A stretch of DNA of 64,000 nucleotides from Paracoccaceae bacterium (GCA_023260655.1 JALQUU010000003.1:1-64000), one strand, 5' to 3'; shown: positions 1 through 10,206, numbered from the stretch's first letter. The notes: generated by a model not told the origin, from the letters alone. Numbers and translations: made by a program.

Positions 1-1505
1 AACCAAGGTCAAACCTGTGTATCGTAAATGGCGAAGTGTTCGTCACCGACGATGGCGCCGAAACCGACCTCGACTTGGGCCACTACGAACGCTTCACCGG
101 TGTCGCCGCCCGCAAAACGGATTCCATCTCCTCGGGCCGCATCTATTCCAACGTTCTGGAAAAGGAGCGCCGTGGCGACTACCTGGGCAAAACCATTCAG
201 GTGGTCCCCCACGTCACCAATGAAATCAAGAACTTCCTCCGCATCGGCGGCGACGAGGTCGATTTCATGCTCTGCGAGATCGGCGGCACGGTGGGCGACA
301 TCGAAGGCCTGCCCTTCTTCGAAGCCATCCGCCAATTCATACACGAACGCCCGCGCGGCGAATGCATCCTGATGCACCTCACACTCCTGCCCTATCTGGC
401 AGCCTCGGGCGAGTTGAAAACCAAACCGACCCAGCACTCGGTCAAGGAACTCCAGTCCATCGGTCTTGCGCCCGACGTTCTTGTATGCCGCTCCGAACAC
501 GCCATTCCGGAACGCGAACGCGAGAAGATCGCGCTCTTCTGCAACGTCCGCAAGGAAGCCGTGATCCCGGCCTATGACCTGAACTCGATCTACGAGGCTC
601 CCCTCGCCTATCACCGCGAAGGCCTCGACCAAGCCGTGCTCGACGCCTTCCAGATCAGCCCCGCCCCGCGCCCCGACCTCCGCAAATGGGAAGACGTTGT
701 AGACCGCATCCACAACACCGACGGCGAAGCCAATATCGCCATCGTCGGCAAATACACCCAACTCGAAGACGCCTATAAATCGATCAAGGAAGCCCTCGTG
801 CATGGTGGCATGGCCAACCGTGTGAAGGTAAACGTCTCTTGGGTCGACGCGGAGGTCTTCGACAAGGAAGACGCCGCCCCCTATCTCGAAGGCTACCACG
901 CCATCCTCGTGCCCGGCGGCTTCGGCGAGCGCGGCACGGAAGGCAAGATCAAAGCCGCCGAATTCGCCCGCACCCGCAAGATCCCCTACCTCGGCATCTG
1001 CCTCGGCATGCAGATGGCCGTGATCGAAGCGGCGCGGAACGTGGCAGGTGTGTCGCGCGCAGGCTCGGAAGAATTCGACTACGAAGCCGGCGAAAAGCGC
1101 TTCGAGCCCGTGGTCTACCACCTTAAGGAATGGATTCAGGGCAACCACAAGGTCGAGCGCAAAGCAACCGACGACAAAGGCGGCACGATGCGCCTCGGGG
1201 CCTATAACGCGACTTTGGCGTCGGGGTCGAAAGTGGCCGAAGTCTACGGCAGCACCCAGATCGAAGAACGCCACCGCCACCGCTACGAGGTGGACATCCG
1301 CTACCGCGAGAAGCTCGAAACCTGTGGATTAGCGTTTTCGGGCATGTCCCCCGATGGCCGCTTGCCGGAAATCGTCGAGTGGAAAGACCATCCGTGGTTC
1401 ATCGGTGTGCAGTTCCACCCGGAACTGAAGTCGAAACCCTTCGATCCCCACCCCCTCTTCCGCGATTTCGTCCGCGCCGCCGTCGAAACCTCGCGCTTGG
1501 TGTAA
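1..1505 (+). CDS. pyrG: CTP synthase, 5' truncated by window edge
   Basis: [25 protein letters not shown] and the C-terminal GATase motif [12 protein letters not shown]; homology clear from about nt 30. Confidence 0.96.
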   Translation, partial: PRSNLCIVNGEVFVTDDGAETDLDLGHYERFTGVAARKTDSISSGRIYSNVLEKERRGDYLGKTIQVVPHVTNEIKNFLRIGGDEVDFMLCEIGGTVGDIEGLPFFEAIRQFIHERPRGECILMHLTLLPYLAASGELKTKPTQHSVKELQSIGLAPDVLVCRSEHAIPEREREKIALFCNVRKEAVIPAYDLNSIYEAPLAYHREGLDQAVLDAFQISPAPRPDLRKWEDVVDRIHNTDGEANIAIVGKYTQLEDAYKSIKEALVHGGMANRVKVNVSWVDAEVFDKEDAAPYLEGYHAILVPGGFGERGTEGKIKAAEFARTRKIPYLGICLGMQMAVIEAARNVAGVSRAGSEEFDYEAGEKRFEPVVYHLKEWIQGNHKVERKATDDKGGTMRLGAYNATLASGSKVAEVYGSTQIEERHRHRYEVDIRYREKLETCGLAFSGMSPDGRLPEIVEWKDHPWFIGVQFHPELKSKPFDPHPLFRDFVRAAVETSRLV

Positions 1506-1508
1506 AAG

Positions 1509-1572
1509 GAGGGGGCGCTGCCCCCTCGGCCCGTTCGGGCCTCACCCCCGGGATATTTTTACCAATATGAAA
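1509..1572 (+). repeat. REP-like intergenic element (GGATATTT family), copy 1
   Basis: gagggggcgctgccccctcggcccgttcgggcctcacccccgggatatttttaccaatatga; similar to 7 other intergenic copies. Confidence 0.75.
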
Positions 1573-1684
1573 GCCGCGATCTGGAGCTCCCACTCCGGAT
1601 GGCCCGAATGCGTCACCGATCCGGCCCTTGACCTCGGCGGCTTTCGGACCATGATCGCGAGGCAAGCAGCAAGGAGGCCGGAAA

Positions 1685-1975
1685 ATGGCTAAGGGGTATT
1701 GGGTCGCGCATATGGATGTGACGGATCCGGTGGCGTACGATCGATACAAGTCCTTGAATGGCGTGGCTTTTGCCGAATTCGGCGCGCGGTTCCTGATCCG
1801 TGGCGGCCAGCAAGAGATCATCGAAGGCGCCTCGAAATCCCGGACTGTCGTGCTCGAGTTTCCAACCTATCAAGCCGCTCTCGAGTGCTATCACTCGCCG
1901 AGCTACCAGACCGCGATCAAGGAGCGGATCGGAGCCTCTGTGGGCGATCTGGTGATCGTTGAAGGCTACGAGTAA
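1685..1975 (+). CDS. DUF1330 domain protein
   Basis: MAKGYWVAHMDVTDPVAYDRYKSLNGVAFAEFGARFLIRGG. Confidence 0.88.
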   Translation: MAKGYWVAHMDVTDPVAYDRYKSLNGVAFAEFGARFLIRGGQQEIIEGASKSRTVVLEFPTYQAALECYHSPSYQTAIKERIGASVGDLVIVEGYE

Positions 1976-1981
1976 GCCCGC

Positions 1982-2416
1982 ATGTTCAAAGACCTGCTTT
2001 CCCGTCTTCTGGCGTCGGCGCCTGCGCTGAGCGACCCTGATGCGCGGCTTGCCATGGCTGCGCTCCTGATCCGTTTGGCGCGCACCGACGGCCACTATGC
2101 GCCCGAGGAAATCGACCGGATCGACCGCATTCTGGAAGCGCGCTACGGCCTGGACCATGCGAGTGCTCAAGAATTGCGCCGCCATGGTGAGACGCTCGAA
2201 GAAGAAGCTCCGGACACCGTGCGCTTCACCCGCGCCATCAAGGAAGCCGTTCCCTATGAAGAGCGCTTGTCCGTCATCTCCGCTCTCTGGAGTGTCGCGC
2301 TTGCCGATGGTGTGCGGGATGCCGAAGAGGATGCTTTGATGCGGCTTGCGGCCAATCTTCTCGGGGTTTCCGACATCGACTCGGCGCGGGCGCGTCAAGG
2401 TGTTGCCCGCTCATGA
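1982..2416 (+). CDS. TerB-like tellurite resistance family protein
   Basis: Acidic helical TerB pattern: AALLIRLARTDGHYAPEEIDRID...ALWSVALADGVRDAEEDALMRLAANLLGV. Confidence 0.85.
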   Translation: MFKDLLSRLLASAPALSDPDARLAMAALLIRLARTDGHYAPEEIDRIDRILEARYGLDHASAQELRRHGETLEEEAPDTVRFTRAIKEAVPYEERLSVISALWSVALADGVRDAEEDALMRLAANLLGVSDIDSARARQGVARS

Positions 2417-3168
2417 TCGCCTCGCTGCCGATGTATGACCGTCCGGAGATCGCTCCGGAAACGGACCGCTTCTGGGCCTTGATCCGCGCCTCCCTCTTGC
2501 GTCAAGGCGAACTGGCCCCAGAATCTCTGACGCGTGACTGCCGCCCGCTCTGGCAACACTGGCAAGACCCGGCGCTGGTTCTGTCGCAAACCTGCGGGTT
2601 GCCTTATCGCACGCGGCTACATGGCGAGGTTTCGTTGATCGCCACGCCAAATTTCGGCCTGCCCGGTTGCCCTCCCGGCTATTACACTTCGGTCTTGGTC
2701 ATGCGGCGCGAAAACGCCACCGAGCGGCCGGAAGATTGGGCTGAACTCACGCTTGCGCTCAATGATTTCGGGTCGCAATCCGGCTGGGCGGCACCGCAGA
2801 ACTTCATGTCGGATATGGGCTTGGGATTCACCCGCACTGTCACGACCGGGGCACATGCGGGTTCTGCCATGGCCGTTCTGGAAGGCATTGGCGACATCGC
2901 CGCGATTGACGCGCAAACCTGGCGGCTTCTCAAGCGGTACAAACCCGAGATGTCGGGCCTCGCGGAGGTCGGATTTACCGAGCCCACCCCCGGCCTTCCC
3001 TATATCTCGCGCGCCAATGTCGCGGTGGAAATCTATCATCACGCCCTCGTCGAGGCGCTGGACCAACTCACCGAATCCGAGCGGGCGGCCCTCGGCCTCG
3101 TCTCGATCGAGCGCATACCAAGCTCGGCCTATCTCGAAATCCCGACACCCGATCTGCCTCCACTTTAG
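2413..3168 (+). CDS. PhnD-like phosphate/phosphonate-type substrate-binding domain protein, no obvious signal peptide
   Basis: YYTSVLVMRREN...GWAAPQNFM...TGAHAGSAMAVLEGIGDIAAIDAQTWRLL; ATGA overlap with the TerB-like gene. Confidence 0.75.
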   Translation: MIASLPMYDRPEIAPETDRFWALIRASLLRQGELAPESLTRDCRPLWQHWQDPALVLSQTCGLPYRTRLHGEVSLIATPNFGLPGCPPGYYTSVLVMRRENATERPEDWAELTLALNDFGSQSGWAAPQNFMSDMGLGFTRTVTTGAHAGSAMAVLEGIGDIAAIDAQTWRLLKRYKPEMSGLAEVGFTEPTPGLPYISRANVAVEIYHHALVEALDQLTESERAALGLVSIERIPSSAYLEIPTPDLPPL

Positions 3169-3288
3169 CAAGTGACCACAAGTCAATTCGGCGACAAAGC
3201 CCATAGTCCTGTCCGTTTCGACCGTTGCATTTGATCAGTTTTTCCGCCCTATTGGCCTGAACAAGAAAAACACTCTGGGGAAAACTTC

Positions 3289-4065
3289 GTGTCCGAGACC
3301 ACGCCGGTCATTCAGATCCGGGACTTGCACAAGTCCTATGGCGCGCTTGAGGTCATCAAGGGCGTCGACATCACGGCCCATCAAGGCCAAGTGGTTTCCC
3401 TGATCGGCTCGTCGGGCTCCGGCAAGTCCACCATCCTGCGCTGCTGCAACCTTCTCGAAGACAGCCAGCAAGGCGAGATCCTCTTCAAGGGTGAACCCGT
3501 GGTCTGGCGCGGTGAAGGCTTGGCGCGCCATCCGGCTGACGCCAAGCAGGTGCTGCGCATCCGCACCAATCTCTCGATGGTGTTCCAGCAGTTCAATCTG
3601 TGGTCCCACATGACCGTGCTGCAAAACGTCATGGAAGCCCCCCTCACCGTTCAGGGCCGCGACCGCGCCGAGGTCGAGGAAAAGGCCCGCGCCTATCTCG
3701 ACAAGGTCGGCATCGGCGACAAATGCGGGGCTTGGCCCGCGCAGTTGTCGGGTGGCCAGCAGCAGCGCGCCGCGATTGCCCGTGCGCTTTGCATGGAACC
3801 GCAAGCGCTTCTCTTCGACGAACCCACCTCCGCGCTCGACCCCGAGTTGGAGCAGGAAGTCGTCCGCGTCATCAAGGCCTTGGCCGAAGAAGGCCGCACC
3901 ATGCTGATCGTCACACATGATATGAAAATGGCAGCCGACGTGTCTGATCACGTCGTCTTCCTGCACCAGGGCCGGATCGAGGAAGAAGGTGCGCCGCAAG
4001 CGCTCTTCGGTGCTCCGAAATCCGAACGCCTGCAACAGTTCCTGTCGGCCACAGCCCCCGCCTGA
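3289..4065 (+). CDS. Polar amino-acid ABC transporter ATP-binding protein (HisP/GlnQ type)
   Basis: Walker A GSSGSGKST, LSGGQQQRAAIARAL, LLFDEPTSALDPE; GTG start. Confidence 0.95.
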   Translation: MSETTPVIQIRDLHKSYGALEVIKGVDITAHQGQVVSLIGSSGSGKSTILRCCNLLEDSQQGEILFKGEPVVWRGEGLARHPADAKQVLRIRTNLSMVFQQFNLWSHMTVLQNVMEAPLTVQGRDRAEVEEKARAYLDKVGIGDKCGAWPAQLSGGQQQRAAIARALCMEPQALLFDEPTSALDPELEQEVVRVIKALAEEGRTMLIVTHDMKMAADVSDHVVFLHQGRIEEEGAPQALFGAPKSERLQQFLSATAPA

Positions 4066-4112
4066 AGGGGCAGCCACAAGAAAACCGAAGTCCTCATTTA
4101 CGGGAGAGAACT

Positions 4113-4844
4113 ATGAAGAAACTGATCCTGACTGCTGCCGTTCTGGCCCTCTCGGCCGGCATGGGCATGGCCGCAAGCCACGGCAAGACTATCCGCCTCG
4201 GCACGGAGGGCGCCTACCCTCCCTACAACTTCATCAACGACAAGGGCGAGATCGACGGCTTCGAGCGCGAGCTTGGTGACGAGCTTTGCAAGCGCGCCGA
4301 ACTCACCTGCGAATGGGTTAAGAACGACTGGGATTCGATCATCCCGAACCTCGTTTCCGGCAACTACGACGTGATCATCGCTGGTATGTCCATCACCGCC
4401 GAGCGTGACCAGATCATCGACTTCTCGCAGGATTACTACCCGCCGACCGCCTCGACCTTCGTGGCCAAGTCTGCGGATGCAGACCTGAAGGGCGTCATCT
4501 CGGCCCAGACCTCGACCATCCAGGCAGGCTATGTCGCTGAATCCGGCGCAACGCTTCTCGAATTCGCAACCCCCGAAGAAACCGTGGCGGCTGTGCGTTC
4601 GGGCGAGGCCGATGCTGTCTTCGCTGACTGGGATTACCTCAAGCCCATCGTCGAAGCCTCGGGCGGCGAACTCGTCGTCGCAGGCGACCCCGTTCCGCTC
4701 GGTGGTGGCGTGGGCCTCGGCATCCGCGAGTCGGACAAGGAACTCCGCGACAAGCTCGATGGCGCGATCACCGCGATGAAGGCAGACGGTTCGCTGAACA
4801 CCCTTCTCAAGAAGTGGTTCGGCGACGAAACCGCGACCTACTGA
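4113..4844 (+). CDS. Amino-acid ABC transporter periplasmic substrate-binding protein (SBP family 3)
   Basis: Signal peptide; GTEGAYPPYNFINDKGEIDGFERELGDELCKRA; IAGMSITAERDQIIDFSQDYY. Confidence 0.94.
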   Translation: MKKLILTAAVLALSAGMGMAASHGKTIRLGTEGAYPPYNFINDKGEIDGFERELGDELCKRAELTCEWVKNDWDSIIPNLVSGNYDVIIAGMSITAERDQIIDFSQDYYPPTASTFVAKSADADLKGVISAQTSTIQAGYVAESGATLLEFATPEETVAAVRSGEADAVFADWDYLKPIVEASGGELVVAGDPVPLGGGVGLGIRESDKELRDKLDGAITAMKADGSLNTLLKKWFGDETATY

Positions 4845-4855
4845 TACCAAGGAGC

Positions 4856-4881
4856 GTAGGGCGGGATCATCCCCGCCCTAC
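4856..4881 (+). other. Intercistronic stem-loop between SBP and permease genes
   Basis: gtagggcggg-atcatc-cccgccctac, perfect 10-bp stem with 6-nt loop and no T-tract. Confidence 0.75.
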
Positions 4882-4889
4882 ACCACTCG

Positions 4890-5774
4890 ATGTTCCAATA
4901 CTGCACCGATCCTTCCACTCTTGACGGGCTCGCTTGGCTGTCGTGCTACCTCACGACTGCAAAGCATGCTGCCTTCTATGTGTCCTTCGGAACGGTGCTG
5001 CTGCTTCTCGCCGTCACCGCCCCCGCCGCTCTGGGCATGGGCTTTCTCGGCGCTTCCGCCGCCCGCTCCCGCATCTTGCCGCTGTCGATCTTCGGCAAAG
5101 GCTATATCGCCATCGTGCGCGGCGTGCCCGACATCGCTTTCTTCCTCTTCTTCGTGATCGCGCTCGATCAGGGCATCGAATATTTGCGCCACATCACGCT
5201 CTGCCCCGACTGGGATCAACCGATCCGCCAAGGCAACGATTTCCTCGTCTGCCCCGCCGCGAAAGCCCCCTTGGGTACCTCGCCGCAATGGGTGCACGAG
5301 GTTTACGGCTTCAGCATTGCCGTCTTCACCTTCGCCCTCGTCTTCGGAGCCTTCGCCGCCAACGTGCTCTACGGTGCCATGCGCGCCGTGCCCCGCGCCC
5401 AGCTTGAAACCGCCGAAGCCTATGGCATGAACACCCGCCAGATCTTCTGGCGCATCCTTGTGCCGCAAATGTGGGTCTATGCGCTGCCGGGCCTCTCGAA
5501 CCTTTGGATGGTGCTGATCAAGGCCACGCCTCTCCTCTTCCTCCTCGGCGTCGAGGATATCGTCTACTGGGCGCGCGAGCTTGGCGGCACCAAGACCCCC
5601 CAGTTCACCGAATACCCGCATGGCGACTGGCGGATGTGGTATTTCCTCTTCCTGCTCGTGTTCTACCTCGCCTTCACCCGCATCTCCGAGATCGTGCTCG
5701 ACCGCCTCATGCAGCGCCTCACCCTTGGCCAAGCCACCATGGGCGGCGAAGCGCAACGAAAGGCCGCCGCATGA
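4890..5774 (+). CDS. Amino-acid ABC transporter permease
   Basis: Multi-TM; permease signature AVPRAQLETAEAYGMNTRQIFWRILVPQM. Confidence 0.92.
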   Translation: MFQYCTDPSTLDGLAWLSCYLTTAKHAAFYVSFGTVLLLLAVTAPAALGMGFLGASAARSRILPLSIFGKGYIAIVRGVPDIAFFLFFVIALDQGIEYLRHITLCPDWDQPIRQGNDFLVCPAAKAPLGTSPQWVHEVYGFSIAVFTFALVFGAFAANVLYGAMRAVPRAQLETAEAYGMNTRQIFWRILVPQMWVYALPGLSNLWMVLIKATPLLFLLGVEDIVYWARELGGTKTPQFTEYPHGDWRMWYFLFLLVFYLAFTRISEIVLDRLMQRLTLGQATMGGEAQRKAAA

Positions 5775-6580
5775 GCTGCTGGGAAACCCTCGCCGATTAC
5801 GGCCTCCGCTCGCTCGGCATCGGCGAACGCCTCTTGCCGCGCACCAATTTCACGCTCTGCCAGCAATTCGTGCTGATCGGCTCCGGCATGATCTGGAACG
5901 TTTATTTCGGCGTGCTGGCCCTCTTCTCAGGCTTCTTTCTGGCAACGGGCCTCGCGCTCTCCAAAGCCGCGAAAAACCCCTTCCTGCGCAAACCCGCCGA
6001 ATGGTTCATCTTCGTCTTCCGCGGCTCGCCGCTCTTCATCCAGTTCTTCTTCGCCTATTTCCTGTTCCTCTCGCTGAAACAGGTCTACCCGATCCTCACG
6101 CCCCTCACCTCGGCCACCCTGGGCGCGCTCGTCGTGCTCTTCCTCAACACCGCCGCCTATTCCGCCGAGATTTTCTACGGCGCCCTGCAATCGGTGCCGA
6201 AGGGCGATATCGAAGCCGCCGACGCCTATGGCTTTTCGGGCTGGCCGCGCTTTCGCCAGATCATCTGGCCCACCATGCTCCGGCTCGCTTGGCCCGCCTA
6301 TACGAACGAAGCGATCTTTCTGTTCCACGCCACAACACTCGTGTTCTTCTCGGGCTTCCCGGCCGCGAAACAGAAGGGCGACGCGCTCTATTACGCGAAC
6401 TATTTCGCCGACAAGACCTTCAACCCCTTCATCCCCTACCCGATCCTCGCGGGCTATTTCATCCTGCTCACGCTTCTCCTGATCGGCCTCTTCGGCCTCA
6501 TCAACAAGCGCCTGAACCGCCACCTGCCCACCGCCCCCAAACGCGGCAAGCGGCCTCTGGTGCCGGGTTTCCTGCGCTAA
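5771..6580 (+). CDS. Amino-acid ABC transporter permease
   Basis: ATGA overlap start at 5771 (MSCWETLADYGLRS); SVPKGDIEAADAYGFSGWPRFRQIIWPTM. Confidence 0.92.
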   Translation: MSCWETLADYGLRSLGIGERLLPRTNFTLCQQFVLIGSGMIWNVYFGVLALFSGFFLATGLALSKAAKNPFLRKPAEWFIFVFRGSPLFIQFFFAYFLFLSLKQVYPILTPLTSATLGALVVLFLNTAAYSAEIFYGALQSVPKGDIEAADAYGFSGWPRFRQIIWPTMLRLAWPAYTNEAIFLFHATTLVFFSGFPAAKQKGDALYYANYFADKTFNPFIPYPILAGYFILLTLLLIGLFGLINKRLNRHLPTAPKRGKRPLVPGFLR

Positions 6581-6687
6581 GGTCAGGCCCTAAGGCTGCC
6601 CGAAAAAGCGGCAACTGGCAGCGAACTCTCCCGAAAATAGCAAAGCTGCGTCTTCCCTCTTGCCACAAGCAGTGCGCCTGTCTAGGA

Positions 6688-6699
6688 TTTGATCAAATT
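6688..6699. promoter_or_regulatory. Candidate operator, perfect 12-bp palindrome ATTTGATCAAAT
   Basis: 13 bp before the start of the GS-like gene; related ATTTGATCA at 3229-3237 upstream of the ABC transporter. Confidence 0.4.
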
Positions 6700-6712
6700 C
6701 AACAGGTGAACC

Positions 6713-8059
6713 ATGTCTCCCTCGTCACTAAACTGGCTGCGTAAGAACCCGCAGGTCAGAACCATCCGTGTAGCCGCCGCCGACCTGAACGGTCAGCCCC
6801 GCGGTAAACGGGTTCCTACCCGCTTTGCCGATAGCGTCGTCGCAAACGGAACCCGCTTCCCCGTGTCCTCGCTCAATCTCGACATCTGGGGCGAAGACAT
6901 CGACGACAGCCCCCTCGTCTATGACAACGGCGATGCCGACGGTGTCCTCAAACCCACCGAGCGCGGCTTCATGCCGATGCCTTGGCTCGAAGCCCCCACC
7001 GCCCTCCTGCCGATCTGGATGTTCCGCGAAGATGGCCGCCCCTACGAAGGTGACCCCCGCCACGCACTCCGCGCTGTTGTAGACCGCTACAAGGCGCTTG
7101 GCCTCACCCCCGTCGTGGCGATGGAACTCGAATTCTATCTGATCGACGACTCGGGCAAATCGCTGCAAGTTCCCGTGTCGCCCCGCTCCGGAAAACGACG
7201 CAAAGCCGCCGAGATCCTCTCGATCCGCGCACTGGATGCTTTCGACACCTTCTTCACAGATCTCTACGACGCCTGCGAAGCCATGGATATCCCGGCCGAT
7301 ACGGCGATTTCCGAAGCAGGCCTCGGCCAGTTCGAACTGAACCTCATGCATCAGGAAGACGCTCTCCGCGCCGCCGACGATGCCTGGCTCTTCAAGATGC
7401 TGGTGAAAGGCATGGCCCGACGCCACGGTTTCGCCGCCTCCTTCATGGCCAAACCCTATGAGGATTACGCAGGCTCCGGCCTCCACACGCATTTCTCCGT
7501 GCTCGATTCCGATGGCCGCAACATCTTCGACGACGGCGGCCCCCAAGGCACCGATACGCTCCGCCATGCCGTCGGCGGATGCCTCGCCGCGATGCGCGAC
7601 AGCACGCTCATCTTCGCGCCCCACCTCAACAGCTACGAACGCCTCGCGGGCGGCTCGCATGCGCCCTCGGGCATCTCTTGGGCCTACGAGAACCGCACCT
7701 CCGCGATCCGCATTCCTTCGGGCAGCCACAAGGCGCGCCGGATCGAACACCGCGTCGCGGGCGGCGATGTGAACCCCTATCTCCTGCTCACCGCCATCCT
7801 CGGCGCGGCCCTCTGGGGCATCGAGAACGAGATCGAACCCGCCGCACCCATCACCGGCAACGCCTATGCGCTAGATCTGCCGCGCATGGCCGAAAGCTGG
7901 GGCGAAGCGATCGAGGCTTTCGAACAAAGCAGCATCGTCCCGCAATTCTTCTCGCCCGACATCATCCGCAACTTCCTCTCCACGAAGAAGCAGGAAATGC
8001 ACTACATGGGCGAGCTTGAACCCAACGAGCAGGTCGAAATCTACCTCGACACAGTGTGA
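6713..8059 (+). CDS. Glutamine synthetase family protein (gamma-glutamylpolyamine synthetase-like)
   Basis: MELEFYLIDD, EAGLGQFELNL, GSGLHTHFSV, SHAPSGISWAYENRTSAIRIP. Confidence 0.93.
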   Translation: MSPSSLNWLRKNPQVRTIRVAAADLNGQPRGKRVPTRFADSVVANGTRFPVSSLNLDIWGEDIDDSPLVYDNGDADGVLKPTERGFMPMPWLEAPTALLPIWMFREDGRPYEGDPRHALRAVVDRYKALGLTPVVAMELEFYLIDDSGKSLQVPVSPRSGKRRKAAEILSIRALDAFDTFFTDLYDACEAMDIPADTAISEAGLGQFELNLMHQEDALRAADDAWLFKMLVKGMARRHGFAASFMAKPYEDYAGSGLHTHFSVLDSDGRNIFDDGGPQGTDTLRHAVGGCLAAMRDSTLIFAPHLNSYERLAGGSHAPSGISWAYENRTSAIRIPSGSHKARRIEHRVAGGDVNPYLLLTAILGAALWGIENEIEPAAPITGNAYALDLPRMAESWGEAIEAFEQSSIVPQFFSPDIIRNFLSTKKQEMHYMGELEPNEQVEIYLDTV

Positions 8060-8124
8060 GCGGCCCCGCTTGCCCGAATGCGGCGAGCGGGATACCATGC
8101 TCCTATCCAAGAACTTGGTGACTC

Positions 8125-8802
8125 ATGAAAATCGGCATTTTGCAAACTGGCCACGTCGCGGATGAAATCCAAGCGACGCTCGGCGATTACTCGGACATGT
8201 TCGCCCGTCTTCTCGACGGGCAAAACTTTGAATTCATTGTCTATAACGTCGTAGACATGGATTTCCCCACAGGCCCCGAAGCCTGCGACGGTTGGCTCAT
8301 CACCGGCTCCCGCCACGGTGCCTATGAAGACCACCCCTTCATCCCCCCGCTAGAAAACCTGATCCGCGCCATCCGCGACGCAGGCCGCCCCCTGATCGGC
8401 GTCTGCTTCGGCCACCAGATCATCGCGCAGGCCTTGGGCGGCAAGGTCGAGAAGTTCAGCGGCGGCTGGTCCGTCGGGCGTCAGGAATATGATTTCGACG
8501 GCGAGAAAGTCGCGCTCAACGCGTGGCATCAGGATCAGGTAGTCGAACTCCCGCCCGGTGCCGAGGTTGTCGCGTCATCGGCCTTCTGCGCCAACGCCGC
8601 CCTCGTCTACGGCCCGAAAATCTTCACCGTTCAGGCCCACCCCGAATTCACCTCGGCCATGATCGAAGGCCTGATCGAACACCGTTCGGCGAAAGTGCCC
8701 GACACCCTCCGCGATAGGGCCTCCAGCAATCTGAAAACCCCCACCGACAACCAGCGCCTCGCGAAACGCATGGCGGCTGTCCTCAAGGGAGAAACAGCAT
8801 GA
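8125..8802 (+). CDS. Type 1 glutamine amidotransferase
   Basis: Nucleophile motif PLIGVCFGHQIIAQALGGKVEK; downstream AHPEFT. Confidence 0.92.
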   Translation: MKIGILQTGHVADEIQATLGDYSDMFARLLDGQNFEFIVYNVVDMDFPTGPEACDGWLITGSRHGAYEDHPFIPPLENLIRAIRDAGRPLIGVCFGHQIIAQALGGKVEKFSGGWSVGRQEYDFDGEKVALNAWHQDQVVELPPGAEVVASSAFCANAALVYGPKIFTVQAHPEFTSAMIEGLIEHRSAKVPDTLRDRASSNLKTPTDNQRLAKRMAAVLKGETA

Positions 8803-10157
8803 CCGACTGGACCGAGAAACTCCCCGAGGCCGCGCGCACCTATCTGGAAAACCGCCGCCTCGACGAGGTGGAATGCATCATCTCCGACCTGCCCGGCATC
8901 GCCCGTGGCAAGGCCATGCCCGCGAATAAATTCGCCAAGCAGGAATATTTCCACCTGCCGGATTCGATCTTCTACCAGACCATCACCGGCGACTGGTCAG
9001 AAGCCGCAGGCGAAGAAGGCTTCATCGAACGGGACATGATCCTGAAGCCCGACTTCTCCACCGCCTCTGCCGCCCCATGGACCGCCGACTGGACGCTGCA
9101 AGTCATCCACGACGCCTATGACCGCAAAGGCCAGCCGATTTCCTACAGCCCCCGCAACGTGCTGAAGCGCGTGGTCGATCTCTACCACAAGCAGGGTTGG
9201 AAACCCGTGGTCGCGCCGGAGATGGAATTCTACCTCGTCGCCCGCAACCTCGACCCGGCCAGGGATATCGAACCGATGATGGGCCGCTCCGGCCGCCCTG
9301 CCGCCGCGCGCCAAGCCTATTCCATGTCCGCCGTCGATGAATTCGGCCCGGTGATCGACGACATCTATGACTTCGCCGAAGCCCAAGGCCTCGAAATCGA
9401 CGGCATCACGCAGGAAGGCGGCGCAGGCCAGCTGGAGATCAACCTCCGCCACGGCAGCCCCGTCAAACTCGCCGACGAAGTGTTCTACTTCAAACGCCTG
9501 ATCCGCGAAGCCGCGCTCCGCCACAACTGCTTCGCCACCTTCATGGCCAAACCCATCGCCAACGAACCGGGCTCGGCCATGCATATCCACCATTCGGTGA
9601 TCGATATGGAAACCGGGCAGAACCTCTTCTCCGGCCCGCAGGGCGGTGAAACGGACGCGTTTTTCCACTTTATCGGCGGCTTGCAAACCCACCTGCCCAA
9701 AGCCATCGCGGTGCTGGCACCCTACGTGAACAGCTACCGCCGCTACGTCCGCGACCACGCCGCCCCCATCAACCTCGCATGGGGCCGCGACAACCGCACG
9801 ACAGGCATCCGCGTGCCGCTTTCCGGCCCGGTCTCGCGCCGCGTGGAAAACCGTTTGGCAGGGATGGATTGCAACCCCTACCTCGGCATCGCCGTGTCGC
9901 TGGCCTGCGGCTACCTCGGCCTGATGGAAGAGAAACGCGCCGGGCCTTCGTTCAAGGGCGATGCATATGAAGGCGAAGAGGATATCCCCCGCGTCATGGG
10001 TGACGCGCTCGACCTCTTCGATGATGCCAAGGATCTGCACCAAGTTCTCGGCCCCGATTTCGCCCGTGTCTACACGATCGTGAAACGCGCCGAATACGAG
10101 GAGTTCCTGCAAGTCATCAGCCCTTGGGAACGCGAGCACTTGCTCCTGAACGTCTGA
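8799..10157 (+). CDS. Glutamine synthetase family protein, second paralogue
   Basis: APEMEFYLVA, QEGGAGQLEINLRHG, GSAMHIHHSV, INLAWGRDNRTTGIRVP; ATGA overlap with the GATase gene. Confidence 0.93.
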   Translation: MTDWTEKLPEAARTYLENRRLDEVECIISDLPGIARGKAMPANKFAKQEYFHLPDSIFYQTITGDWSEAAGEEGFIERDMILKPDFSTASAAPWTADWTLQVIHDAYDRKGQPISYSPRNVLKRVVDLYHKQGWKPVVAPEMEFYLVARNLDPARDIEPMMGRSGRPAAARQAYSMSAVDEFGPVIDDIYDFAEAQGLEIDGITQEGGAGQLEINLRHGSPVKLADEVFYFKRLIREAALRHNCFATFMAKPIANEPGSAMHIHHSVIDMETGQNLFSGPQGGETDAFFHFIGGLQTHLPKAIAVLAPYVNSYRRYVRDHAAPINLAWGRDNRTTGIRVPLSGPVSRRVENRLAGMDCNPYLGIAVSLACGYLGLMEEKRAGPSFKGDAYEGEEDIPRVMGDALDLFDDAKDLHQVLGPDFARVYTIVKRAEYEEFLQVISPWEREHLLLNV

Positions 10158-10206
10158 CCGGGCTGAGGGGCCGAGCCAACGGAGTGACCGGATAGCGTGA
10201 CGAAAA

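Noticed and set aside
9-1280. 423-aa minus-strand ORF
   Set aside because: Antisense to pyrG.
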